DNA of 64,000 bases from positions 1 through 64,000 of the forward strand of contig JAFGXR010000041.1 of the NCBI GenBank assembly GCA_016936555.1, read 5' to 3'. This DNA is from Spirochaetales bacterium. Lineage in GTDB: Bacteria; Spirochaetota; Spirochaetia; DSM-2461. A program made the position numbers and the translations under genes. Positions 26,418 through 35,660 of this stretch are shown one piece after another (position 1 is the first letter of the stretch; every line of letters begins with the position of its first letter). Below the pieces are notes generated by a model, which saw only the letters and a list, made by a program, of their open reading frames with translations, searched no databases and was not told the origin of the DNA.

Positions 26418-29400
26418 ATGTTCCTTCTGGGAACGGCTTTCTCGCTTCAAGCTGCCGATTTTTTCTGGGAAGACCCCAAAGTTCTATCGGAAAACAGCTT
26501 TTTCCCCCAGACCAAGGGGGGAGACGGAATTATCGTCTCTGTCTGGCAGGAATATGCGGGAAAAGGGGATTCCGGCGGAACGATTTCCCTGTTCGGCGCT
26601 GTCTCTCAGAACGGAATCACATGGCAGCCGAAGGTCAATATCACAGGAGCTCTCCCTTTCAGCTGGGACCAGAAGGTATCGCTTTTCTCCCTGGCAGTCG
26701 ATCGCGAGGGGGTCATCAATATCGCATTCGCCCTCGATGAGAATACGATCTCTTTTTACCGTTCCGTAGATAAAGGCCTTACCTATTCCCTGATAAACGA
26801 AGTGAAATCGGAATACACCATCGTAGCGCCCCGTCTCTTTTTAAAAGAGGATGACAGTCTCATTCTCTTTGTCACGCAGAAAGCTGACCTGTTTATCGAA
26901 GGGATTCCCGGAACACTTTCCATCTATTATACCGAAACCGATGGAGAGGATAACTGGACGGAACTGACCAGATTTATCGAGAACGACAGTCTTCTTCAGA
27001 GCTTCCTCCCTTTTTACGCTACATGGAACGGCGATGAGTATGTCGTTTTCCAGGCTCTTCTCTCCAGCGTCAATTTTCAGCTGTTCATGAAAAAGCGCGA
27101 TAGGGAAACGGGAGAGTGGGGGAACTTTAAACTGCTGACTGATTTTATCGATCCCGCGTCGCCCGATCTTCCACCCGATGAATTTTCCAATCAGAGACCT
27201 TTTCTCGCCGGTTCGGACGATCATCTTTCTCTGGTTTGGGAGCGGAACGAATACGGCTTGAACAGCCGGATCTATTATATGCGTCTCGATAGCAGCGGCA
27301 ACAGAATTTCCGACGTCGAAGCTGTTACCGAGGATTACCGGAACTCCGCATTTCCCAGACTGGCGACGGTAAAGGGAGAAGAGATTCTTCTCTGGTTCGA
27401 TAACCGTGACGGAAACAGAATCATCATGGCCCGGAAAGTCGGATTATTCTGGGATGATGATATCGTCAGCACAATGAACGGTGATTCCACCTACGGCTAC
27501 TTTGTTCCTTTCTCAACTGCCGATAGGGAAGAAGAGCTGCTCATCGCCTGGGAAAATGTTTCGGGAAACAGAACCCGGACAGTTATACTCAGTCCCGACC
27601 AGACTGTCGATAAACCCCGGATCTCTCCTGTCAATTTCGTGAGAAACAGACGCTCTTCCCAGGAGTTCCCCTCATTCACCTGGACCGAACCGGCTGATTC
27701 TTCCTATATCAGGGGATTCAGTTATCTCTGGACCCAGGATCCCGGTGAAGTCCCGGCGCAGAAACTGGATCTCCGCAGCGATCCTCTGAAGAGAAGATTT
27801 GCTTTTCAGGCGACGGCTGAAGGACTGTGGTATCTGAAAGTGATTGCCCAGGACTACGCGGGCAACTGGTCCGATCCGGCTGAACTGACTTTCTTCTACG
27901 ATATCACACCGCCCGGAGAAGTTGTTTTTATTGAACCGCCGACAGATCCTTTCGGATATGCCCTGTCCAACTCATTTGATCTGCTGTGGGAAGATCCGCC
28001 CGATGAGGATATCGAGCGGTATTTCTACAGGATCAATTATCTCGGTTCGGATATTTTCTATTCCGATTACAACAGGCTCTCCTATGCCACGCCTTCCCGG
28101 GAAGTCCCTCTGGACCGTCGCGTAAAAATAAGCAATTACGATAACGGATACTGGGGAATTACCGTCGTGGCCGAAGATACGGCGGGAAACCGGAGCAAAC
28201 CGTCCATCCAGGTTTTCCGTCTCAATAAATATATTCCCGTTACCTTTATAAGCAATGTCACGGCGATTACCGATGATCTGTTGAGAGTGAAACTGACCAT
28301 TCGGGGTCGGGGATTCAAAACCCAGGGCGATATAACCTCGGTTATTATCGACCGCGACGGCAAGGAACCCTGGGACCTCCAGTATTTCCTTGCAAATGGT
28401 GATTACGCCGTTGTCGATGACAGAACCGTTTCGGGTCCATTAATCGACGATATAGAGGGCGGAATCTATCGTATCGCAGTCGAGCATCCCGAAAGGGGAC
28501 GGGTTTTTGCCCGGAATCAGCTGAAGTTCGAATCGACCGGTATCGTCAAATTCGGTGATTTCTCCACCGATTACAAGTCTGTCTGGAATCTCATCCCCTA
28601 TGAAATCCGGACGATACCGGGGAATCTGATTCTCACCATTGTTGTCATGGTTCTTCTGGGACTGATCATCACTGTTTCGGCTTTCCGGATGCTCCAGATA
28701 GGAAAAGAGATCCGCGATCTCGCTTTTGACAGCAAAGCTCTTTTCGAAGGGGGCCTGCTGACCGATGAATTAAGAAAGGAGAAACTGAAAAATATGAAGC
28801 GGAAAGGCCTAGGCCTCAGAATGAAATTCCTCATGGCACTGCTCGCCCTGGTTATTTCGGTTATCCTTATGCTCGCCGTTTCTCTCGGGTTGTATATGAT
28901 CAATCAGCAGAGGGAAAATCTCGGAGACAGTGTAAAGCAGAGGGCAGAAATCCTCCTGGCCACTATCGTTTCCGGAGCCGAAAACTCTCTGCAGCTGACC
29001 GGATTGGACAGAAGTCTGGGACTTTTTGCCATTCCGCGCCAGACCAATGCCCTCGATGAAGCTCTTTATGCAACCATTACCGGTACGGGATTGAATGACA
29101 GCTCGGTTTACAACTATATCTGGGCACAAAACGATCCGGAAATCATAAGTAAATTCGCTCTATCCGATTCGCTCTCGGGAACGGATATTCAGAAGTTTGC
29201 CGATGAACTGGACGAGGAGAACAGAAGCCTGTTCAACAGGGTTTACAGCCCGAGCGACAAAGGGTATCTCCTGAACGGGGATGCTTCCGCCGATGATAAA
29301 ATCGCCCTTCAGAAGCTGCTGGCTGAAACCGGACTGTCCGGAAGCTATACGATCGGTGGAGAAAAACAGATCTTCGATATGGTCTCCGAAGATCTGCTCT

Positions 29401-31160
29401 CCGTCGAAGCGACTATCAATGAACAGGGCCGGCAAATTGTCGGAGACATTCCGCTCAAGATCGAGGAGCTGCAGAGACGGGGCTCCGAATTGCTGGCTTC
29501 CGGTGGTACGAGAGAAGCACTGGCTTCTTTGAATGATGATATTCAGGCTCTCTCTGAAGACCTGAATAACAAGCTGACAAATATCGCCGATGTATCATTT
29601 ATCTATCCCCGGTTCGTTCCGGCCGAACTGAACCGCGATCAGCTGGTATACACTTTCTACAGGCCTATCGTCTATCAGGACTCCAACACCGATTCGTATT
29701 ACCGCGGGGCTGTCCGGCTGGGCATAACAATCGCACCCCTACTCGATACGATCGATGAAAACATTACAGGGCTGATCCGGATTACGATTTTTATCTCCCT
29801 GGCGGCATTGGCTCTCGGTATAGTGGGTGCTCTTATTCTGGCTTCGACCATGATCAACCCTATCAAGAAACTCGTTGCCGGGGTGGAGAGAATCCGGGAT
29901 GCCGAGGATATTACCAAACTGGAAGCCCAGAATATCATCGTCAAGTCGAAGGATGAGCTCTACGATCTGGCCGAGTCGGTCAACCAGATGACCTCCGGGC
30001 TTATCAAAGCGGCTGTTGCGAATCAGCAGCTTATGCTGGGGCAGGAAGTCCAGAAAAAGTTCGTCCGCCTCGATCCGGTCCCTTCCGGTGAGGAGAGAAA
30101 GCTGCCTTCCGGTTATACCGATGACGATTACGCCGAGTTCTATGGTTATTATGTCGGCGCCAAAGGAGTTTCGGGGGACTATTTCAATTACAAGAAGATC
30201 GATGCGGAGCATTATGCCTGCATTAAATGCGATATTTCCGGTAAAGATATCCCGGCTTCGCTGATCATGGTTGTCGTAGCGACTGTTTTCGACAGTTATT
30301 GCAAAAACCTCAATCTGAAGAGGGATGGTATCCATCTCAACAAGATGGTTGCAGATGTAAACGACCTTATCGAACAGCTGGAATTCAAAGGAAAATTCGC
30401 CGCATTTACGGTAGCCCTTATCAATATTAAAACCGGAAAAACCTGGATGAGCAACGCCGGTGACAATATGGTCCACTATTTCGATTCATCCAAACGGGCC
30501 ATGAATATGCTGACTTTGCACAAAGCTCCCGCTGCCGGACCATTTTCGACAGATCTGGTAGATATGCAGGGGGGCTTTAAGCAGGAAACTCATACATTCC
30601 AGTCCGGTGATATTTTGTTTATGTTCACTGACGGAATTGAGGAATCCCAGAGAACTCTCAGAAATACGGATTTGCAGAAAATACAATGTGAAGGCTGCGA
30701 TTTTGCCGGAGAGAAAGATGCCAAAGTAAACAAGGATACGGACACTCATCTCATTGGATCTGATTTTGAGGAACTCGGCCTCCGACGTATTGATGAGATT
30801 GCCAATGCCATCCTCAACGGGGAAAAGTACGAATTGATAAAGCACCATAATCCCTTTCCCGACGAGAAGCTCACTTTTGATTTTACCGGATGCGACGATT
30901 CCATTGAGGCCGGTGTTATGGGACTTCTGGCGGTTGAGAAAATCTTCAGGCTCTTCCCCGATCCCAATGCGGGACCGGGAGACAGGATCATGATTTATAG
31001 AAAAATAGACGATTTCCTGAAAAAACATTTTGATCAGTACAGTCAGTATTTCCGCCACCCTGTAGAACACCCCGATATGCCGGAATACATCTATTACACC
31101 CATCTTAAAGAAAACTCCCAGTACGATGACCTCACGGTTCTGGCTATCCGGAAGAAGTAG
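26418..31160 (+). CDS. Membrane PP2C (SpoIIE/RsbU) phosphatase with large extracytoplasmic sensor
   Basis: About 1580 residues. After an export signal come ~380 residues of beta-propeller-like repeats (Asp-box-like SxDxGxTY phrases), then two Ig/fibronectin-like domains with WY.KV.AQDYAGNWSDP. Two membrane segments near 740-760 and 790-815 follow, an extracytoplasmic region (~815-1110), a third membrane segment, HAMP (~1145-1200) and a SpoIIE PP2C phosphatase (metal motifs GAKGVSGDY, KCDISGKDIP, SNAGDN, FTDGIEE). It should dephosphorylate an anti-sigma antagonist or similar target. The conventional ATG at 26418 has no ribosome site and gives a signal peptide without basic residues; ATC at 26385, five bases after GAGAGG, adds IKRILKAASVI and may be the real start. 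Confidence 0.85.
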   Translation: MFLLGTAFSLQAADFFWEDPKVLSENSFFPQTKGGDGIIVSVWQEYAGKGDSGGTISLFGAVSQNGITWQPKVNITGALPFSWDQKVSLFSLAVDREGVINIAFALDENTISFYRSVDKGLTYSLINEVKSEYTIVAPRLFLKEDDSLILFVTQKADLFIEGIPGTLSIYYTETDGEDNWTELTRFIENDSLLQSFLPFYATWNGDEYVVFQALLSSVNFQLFMKKRDRETGEWGNFKLLTDFIDPASPDLPPDEFSNQRPFLAGSDDHLSLVWERNEYGLNSRIYYMRLDSSGNRISDVEAVTEDYRNSAFPRLATVKGEEILLWFDNRDGNRIIMARKVGLFWDDDIVSTMNGDSTYGYFVPFSTADREEELLIAWENVSGNRTRTVILSPDQTVDKPRISPVNFVRNRRSSQEFPSFTWTEPADSSYIRGFSYLWTQDPGEVPAQKLDLRSDPLKRRFAFQATAEGLWYLKVIAQDYAGNWSDPAELTFFYDITPPGEVVFIEPPTDPFGYALSNSFDLLWEDPPDEDIERYFYRINYLGSDIFYSDYNRLSYATPSREVPLDRRVKISNYDNGYWGITVVAEDTAGNRSKPSIQVFRLNKYIPVTFISNVTAITDDLLRVKLTIRGRGFKTQGDITSVIIDRDGKEPWDLQYFLANGDYAVVDDRTVSGPLIDDIEGGIYRIAVEHPERGRVFARNQLKFESTGIVKFGDFSTDYKSVWNLIPYEIRTIPGNLILTIVVMVLLGLIITVSAFRMLQIGKEIRDLAFDSKALFEGGLLTDELRKEKLKNMKRKGLGLRMKFLMALLALVISVILMLAVSLGLYMINQQRENLGDSVKQRAEILLATIVSGAENSLQLTGLDRSLGLFAIPRQTNALDEALYATITGTGLNDSSVYNYIWAQNDPEIISKFALSDSLSGTDIQKFADELDEENRSLFNRVYSPSDKGYLLNGDASADDKIALQKLLAETGLSGSYTIGGEKQIFDMVSEDLLSVEATINEQGRQIVGDIPLKIEELQRRGSELLASGGTREALASLNDDIQALSEDLNNKLTNIADVSFIYPRFVPAELNRDQLVYTFYRPIVYQDSNTDSYYRGAVRLGITIAPLLDTIDENITGLIRITIFISLAALALGIVGALILASTMINPIKKLVAGVERIRDAEDITKLEAQNIIVKSKDELYDLAESVNQMTSGLIKAAVANQQLMLGQEVQKKFVRLDPVPSGEERKLPSGYTDDDYAEFYGYYVGAKGVSGDYFNYKKIDAEHYACIKCDISGKDIPASLIMVVVATVFDSYCKNLNLKRDGIHLNKMVADVNDLIEQLEFKGKFAAFTVALINIKTGKTWMSNAGDNMVHYFDSSKRAMNMLTLHKAPAAGPFSTDLVDMQGGFKQETHTFQSGDILFMFTDGIEESQRTLRNTDLQKIQCEGCDFAGEKDAKVNKDTDTHLIGSDFEELGLRRIDEIANAILNGEKYELIKHHNPFPDEKLTFDFTGCDDSIEAGVMGLLAVEKIFRLFPDPNAGPGDRIMIYRKIDDFLKKHFDQYSQYFRHPVEHPDMPEYIYYTHLKENSQYDDLTVLAIRKK

Positions 31161-31165
31161 ATCCC

Positions 31166-31474
31166 ATGGCAAAATCATTTCATTGTGATTACTGCGGTGA
31201 AGCTGTCGGCCCCGAAGAGGAGCGCTGTCCCGGCTGCGGCCGTTTTTTCCGGGCTGTGAAATGTCCGGTGTGCGGATACTCCGGTAAAGGGGCGGAATTT
31301 CTAAAGGGTTGTCCCGTCTGCGGGTATCTCGCCGATGGGGGAGGACGCCTCCCTGAACCGGGAAAGAAAAAGAGCGATACTTTTTTATCCATGTCCAGAG
31401 TATTCGCCTATTCAGCTATAGCTTTTCTCTCGGCGCTTCTGATCTATCTCATCTATCTGTTTACAAAGATCTAA
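31166..31474 (+). CDS. Double zinc-ribbon membrane protein
   Basis: A 102-residue protein. Four CxxC pairs (CDYC, CPGC, CPVC, CPVC within residues 7-50) form two zinc ribbons, followed by a linker and one C-terminal membrane helix (~80-100). Tail-anchored, ribbons in the cytoplasm by inference. It starts 5 bases after the phosphatase stop and is probably co-transcribed. Function unknown. Confidence 0.7.
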   Translation: MAKSFHCDYCGEAVGPEEERCPGCGRFFRAVKCPVCGYSGKGAEFLKGCPVCGYLADGGGRLPEPGKKKSDTFLSMSRVFAYSAIAFLSALLIYLIYLFTKI

Positions 31475-31484
31475 AAAAAGTCCC

Positions 31485-33137
31485 TTACCATAAAAACCCG
31501 GCACTCATTCCTGCTGTTCCAAGAAGATCTTCACCTGAAAGATAACGGAATCCACCGAAAAGCGAGAGGGTAAAACCGGTTGTTCCCGGCGTTATTGAAA
31601 CATCCAGGCCGTAATAAATCGGCCAATCCTCCCCTCCGTGAAGGTAGGAGGGCGTCTGGAGAGCTGCCGAGAGGGCAGCGGTAAACGGACCGGCATCGAT
31701 AGCTGCAGCACCCTTGAAATAATTCCAGATATACAGTTCTCCTTCGGAAAAACCTCCCGGAGACATCATGGGGTAGGACGGGCTGATACGGAACTCCGGT
31801 GCAAAAACAAAGGAAAATATCCCGGATCCGTAACGTATCGGGACACTCAGAGACAATCCGCTAACACCGCTATAGGGGTCAAAAGGCGGAACGGCCCCGA
31901 AATCTCCGGAAATCCCGTTGTAATTGGCTGCGAGGGCAGCGGATATGGCGAACCCCCTTCCGTTTCCGTGGCCGAGAATCAGGAATTTTCCAGAGATCTG
32001 TATATCCAGAGAGCTGTTATTGATTTCCGGTGATATATACAGTGCTGTACCGGCTGTAATTTCTATCCTGTCGTTTATGGCGGTCCGGAGAGAGAGAAAG
32101 GCCGGGATATAAAGATCGTCAATGGAACGGCTTGTAAATGAGGGATTGAAACCAGTTTGAATCTGGCTGATTCCGGCTGGAAGGGTCAGCGCGTCCGGGC
32201 AGTAGAGAAAACCGGCTGACCCGGCCAAGCTGTTTCTCCAACGCGATCTACTCCCCAGGAATACAGAGAACTCCAGGGCTTTTGAATCCTCTCTGTCTCC
32301 GTCCGAGCCTGTTACTTCCAGGCGGTAATCCCCGGTCTCATCAGGGGAAATGTCCTTCAAATCTAAAGTAATGAATGTTTTTTCAGTTTCAAGGGATAAA
32401 TCCCCCTGTTGTATTATCGAGTTGTCTTTTCCTCTGATAATCCTGTATGCCCCCGTGCCCTGAGTTGTGGACCGCACTGTAAACCGGAATTTTTTCTGGG
32501 AGGGACTGTCGCCGAGCCAGATCGATCGTCTGTCGGTTTCTATGGAGGCAATACCGAATTCCCTGGGCATCAGCTGGGGGGTAAAGGTCTGTTCCGCTTC
32601 CGTCCCTATGGAAAGGATCTTAAAGAAATCCTCATATCCGAAAGCCCTGATGCGGAGCGAAATTTCTCCCGGAGACACTTCAGCGGTTATTCCTTCTATC
32701 TTCCGGTTATTGATATAGACGGTCGCTTCGGGGGGGAGTCCTGTAATATTCAGTTTGGTCAGGTATGGTCTCAGATCGACTTCCACGGAACTTCTGCTAT
32801 TGGATTTGATCGTAATGGAAAACTGATAGGGGTAGTAACCGGTTTTGCTCAGCTGTACCCTATAATCACCGGGGGGAATATTATCGAGATCAAGAGGCGT
32901 GTAGTAGGACCCCAGACCGGAAATTTCCGCTTTGACTTTATCCTGTCGGCATATCAGTTCCAACCCCTGATTATAGGACACATTCCTGTCGTAAATCTGA
33001 TCCTGAACCGCAAATAAAGAAGATCTTCTATAATCTGCTGAATTAAAAAAACTGATCGATAAACTCTGAGACGGAGCAGCTGCGTTTACGAATGTTAAAA
33101 ATGCAAGAAAAGTTATAAACAGGATTCGTTTGTTCAT
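31485..33137 (-). CDS. PEGA-domain protein with outer-membrane barrel-like C-terminus
   Basis: A 550-residue exported protein (signal peptide ~1-23). Residues ~75-190 hold two PEGA-type modules (IPPGDYRVQLSKTGYYPYQFSI and LPPEATVYINNRKIEG). An Ig-like segment (~205-290) follows, similar to FlgD/FlgD-Ig patterns. The last ~250 residues are alternating strands rich in Gly/Ser/aromatics, ending in W, consistent with an outer-membrane beta-barrel. PEGA domains are common in surface or cell-wall-bound proteins; a structural role is likely, but no specific function is known. Confidence 0.7.
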   Translation of the reverse strand: MNKRILFITFLAFLTFVNAAAPSQSLSISFFNSADYRRSSLFAVQDQIYDRNVSYNQGLELICRQDKVKAEISGLGSYYTPLDLDNIPPGDYRVQLSKTGYYPYQFSITIKSNSRSSVEVDLRPYLTKLNITGLPPEATVYINNRKIEGITAEVSPGEISLRIRAFGYEDFFKILSIGTEAEQTFTPQLMPREFGIASIETDRRSIWLGDSPSQKKFRFTVRSTTQGTGAYRIIRGKDNSIIQQGDLSLETEKTFITLDLKDISPDETGDYRLEVTGSDGDREDSKALEFSVFLGSRSRWRNSLAGSAGFLYCPDALTLPAGISQIQTGFNPSFTSRSIDDLYIPAFLSLRTAINDRIEITAGTALYISPEINNSSLDIQISGKFLILGHGNGRGFAISAALAANYNGISGDFGAVPPFDPYSGVSGLSLSVPIRYGSGIFSFVFAPEFRISPSYPMMSPGGFSEGELYIWNYFKGAAAIDAGPFTAALSAALQTPSYLHGGEDWPIYYGLDVSITPGTTGFTLSLFGGFRYLSGEDLLGTAGMSAGFLW

Positions 33138-33176
33138 ACCTCTATAATACTTCCATAGGAAAATAAATCAAAGACA

Positions 33177-33749
33177 ATGAGATTTAAGCCGATAGAAAAA
33201 TATATGGTTAGAAGAAAAGGGATGGTTCAGGTCCTTCTTATAATGATTTTTATTGTTCCCGGTATTTTTGCTCAGGATAGATATGTAGAGGTTCCCGGAG
33301 GATTTCACGATTTTCTGTTCGGGGATTCTCTGGAAATCGTAAAAGAAAAGCTTAAATACGACAGCCATTTTGCCTACAGGGGCGATCCTGATGTGAGCAT
33401 GATGCTTGAGCCCGACAGGTCGATCATCGATACGGCGGGAAGCGGATTTATCGAAAGAGCCTATTTCCTTTTCGATGAGGAAAAACTCTACCAGATATCT
33501 CTCATCATTAACCGGGATAAAATTGACTTCTATACTTTTCAGATGCAGCTATCGGAAAAGTACGGCAATCCCGACTCTCTTGATCCAACGGGGATGATAT
33601 GGGAAAATGAAAATTACCGTCTCTCCCTGGAATACCCATTGACGGTAAAATATGTCGATCTGACCGTGTTCGACAGTTTTCTCGAAGAATCGCAGAAGAG
33701 GAAATCCAACGGGGAAGTTCTTCGGGAAGATTTTCTCGATACATTCTGA
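33177..33749 (+). CDS. Exported protein of unknown function
   Basis: A 190-residue protein with a long N-region and signal peptide (hydrophobic ~16-32, ending IFAQ). The mature part (VEVPGGFHDFLFGDSLEIVKEKL...) resembles small periplasmic spirochaete proteins of unknown role. An alternative start is Met10 or Met16, which would shorten the N-region. TATAAT lies at 33143-33148 upstream. Followed by the DUF192 gene after 17 bases. Confidence 0.6.
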   Translation: MRFKPIEKYMVRRKGMVQVLLIMIFIVPGIFAQDRYVEVPGGFHDFLFGDSLEIVKEKLKYDSHFAYRGDPDVSMMLEPDRSIIDTAGSGFIERAYFLFDEEKLYQISLIINRDKIDFYTFQMQLSEKYGNPDSLDPTGMIWENENYRLSLEYPLTVKYVDLTVFDSFLEESQKRKSNGEVLREDFLDTF

Positions 33750-33766
33750 TCTCGGAAGGTTTATTT

Positions 33767-34198
33767 ATGAAAAAAAGCACTTTACTTGCAATTTTGGCAG
33801 CACTGGTATTCCAGTCCTGTGCATCGTCAGCGTCTCTTGAAACTGCGGAAATCCAGGTCGGAGATAAAACCATTACAGTTGAAATAGCCGATAACGATCA
33901 GGCAAGAGCTACAGGATTGATGAACCGCAAGTCTATGGATGAAAATCACGGCATGCTCTTTGTTTTTCAGGAAGAGAAGAAAATGTCCTTCTGGATGAAG
34001 AATACTTTGATCCCCCTGTCCATCGCCTATATTTCCAAAAGCGGAGAAATCAAAGAGATTTACGATATGTATCCCCTGGATGAGAGTTCCGTCAGATCAA
34101 CCCGGTCGGTCCTTTATGCCCTGGAAATGAATCAGGGCTGGTTCGATCGGAACGGGATTACAGCCGGAGATAAAATCACTCTTCCTGAAAATCGCTGA
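33767..34198 (+). CDS. DUF192 lipoprotein
   Basis: A 143-residue protein with a lipobox (FQSCA, Cys18). The remainder matches the DUF192 family: GLMNRKSM, HGMLFVF, SFWMKNTLIPLSIAY and a final ALEMNQGWFDRNGI. The family is widespread, small and of unknown function. Anchored to a membrane by lipid. Its 3' end overlaps the xseB stop by 23 bases on the opposite strand. Confidence 0.85.
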   Translation: MKKSTLLAILAALVFQSCASSASLETAEIQVGDKTITVEIADNDQARATGLMNRKSMDENHGMLFVFQEEKKMSFWMKNTLIPLSIAYISKSGEIKEIYDMYPLDESSVRSTRSVLYALEMNQGWFDRNGITAGDKITLPENR

Positions 34199-34400
34199 AT
34201 CGTGCTTCTTCTCCGGAACCGGAAACGAGAATTTCCACTTTTCTCTCAATGGACGAAATCTCTTTTTCCAGATCTCCCGCCAGCTTCATACCCCTTTCGA
34301 AATTGGCGACTGTTTCATCGAGGGAAAGCTCTCCGGATTTAATCCGGTTGCTGATTTCTTCCAGTTCTTTTAATCTATCTTCAAAGTTTTTTTCTTTCAT
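34176..34400 (-). CDS. xseB: Exodeoxyribonuclease VII small subunit
   Basis: A 74-residue helical protein with the family signature FEDRLKELEEISNRIKSGELSLDETVANFERGM. Several copies bind one XseA to form exonuclease VII, which degrades single-stranded DNA from both ends. Start codon overlaps the xseA stop by four bases. Confidence 0.92.
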   Translation of the reverse strand: MKEKNFEDRLKELEEISNRIKSGELSLDETVANFERGMKLAGDLEKEISSIERKVEILVSGSGEEARFSDFQEE

Positions 34401-35599
34401 TCCTTATCCTCTACAACGGCCGAGACCTTGCCCTCGGAAAATCTTATATTGATTTTATCACCGGGAAAAATCAGATCAGTGCTTCTGAGAGTCTGTCCCT
34501 CTTTATCTGTGACGATTGAATATCCCCTTTCCAGAACGGCAAGGGGGGATTGTCCTTCCAGCTCTTTTTTTATCAGGGCGATTTCATGTCTCTTTCTCTC
34601 AATAAGAATTTTCAGGTCCGATGACATCGATTCTTTCAGATCGTCTATTCTCAACATACGCGGCTCAAGAAACCGCCTGAAGTGCAGAGCTATCTCCTGT
34701 GCTGAAAAGGCTTTGAGTTTCTCTCTGTAAAGAGTCAGCCTGGATCTCAACGCTGTCAGCATCTCTCTTCTTGCTGTCTCGATAGAACCGGAAATCTCAG
34801 TTGAGCTGCTGCAGACCAGTTCCGCTGCCGCAGAGGGGGTCGGAGCTCTGAGGTCGGCGGCAAAATCCGCCAGGGCAAAATCGATTTCATGTCCGATGCC
34901 GGTAATGACAGGGAGGTAGGACGATGATACGGCTCTGACAACAGATTCTTCGGAGAAGGGGAGCAGATCTTCAATGGAGCCGCCGCCTCTGGCCAGAATA
35001 ATCAGATCGCCCAGATTCTGCCGGTTCGCAGTTTCAATCATCTTTACAATCTGGGGCGCCGCTTCGGAACCCTGAACAGCACAGGGAAGTATTCGGATGT
35101 GCAGAGAAGAATTCCTGCGCCGGGTCACCTGGAGTATGTCCCGGAGTGCAGCTCCGGTGGGAGATGTTATGACTGCGACTTTTTCCGGATAGGGCGGGAT
35201 TTCCTTTTTGTACCGGCTGTCAAAGAGTCCTTCGGCGGCAAGCCGTCTTTTTCTCTCCTCCAGCATTTCCAGAATGCTCCCCTTGCCCTGTTCCTCCAGG
35301 GAGCTGCATATAATCTGGTAATTGCCCCTCTGGGGGTAGACGGAGATCCTTCCGACCGCTTTGACTTTCATTCCGTCTTTCGGGCGGAAGGCGAGTCTGG
35401 CGGCGTCGCCGCGGAAGAGAACGGCCTGTATCATGGCTCCCGCATCCTTCAGCGTGAAATAGCAGTGTCCGGCGCTTGAAGGGCGGTAATTGGAGATTTC
35501 CCCCTCCATCAGAATCTGGGGAAACTGAGATTCGAGAAGCATTTTTATAGAAGCCGTTACTTCCGAAACGGAATAAACGTGATTTTCCAGTTCAAACAT
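34397..35599 (-). CDS. xseA: Exodeoxyribonuclease VII large subunit
   Basis: A 400-residue XseA, slightly shorter than the E. coli protein. An N-terminal OB fold (~10-105: FPQILMEGEISNYRPSSAGHCYFTLKD) precedes the catalytic domain with AVITSPTGAALRDI and ARGGGSIEDLLPFSEE (conserved GGGS-x-EDL), and ITGIGHEIDFALADFAADLRAPTPSAAAE. A coiled-coil C-terminus carries the XseB-binding region. Works in single-strand DNA trimming and repair. Forms an operon with xseB. Confidence 0.94.
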   Translation of the reverse strand: MFELENHVYSVSEVTASIKMLLESQFPQILMEGEISNYRPSSAGHCYFTLKDAGAMIQAVLFRGDAARLAFRPKDGMKVKAVGRISVYPQRGNYQIICSSLEEQGKGSILEMLEERKRRLAAEGLFDSRYKKEIPPYPEKVAVITSPTGAALRDILQVTRRRNSSLHIRILPCAVQGSEAAPQIVKMIETANRQNLGDLIILARGGGSIEDLLPFSEESVVRAVSSSYLPVITGIGHEIDFALADFAADLRAPTPSAAAELVCSSSTEISGSIETARREMLTALRSRLTLYREKLKAFSAQEIALHFRRFLEPRMLRIDDLKESMSSDLKILIERKRHEIALIKKELEGQSPLAVLERGYSIVTDKEGQTLRSTDLIFPGDKINIRFSEGKVSAVVEDKE

Positions 35600-35660
35600 G
35601 TTAAAAGGATATACAGAAAAAGAATTAATTCAAAGCTGAAAAACTGACGATGGTACGAAT

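Noticed and set aside
29739-31178. Two antisense frames of 230-245 residues inside the membrane phosphatase
   Set aside because: They lie opposite conserved HAMP and SpoIIE domains and show no motifs.
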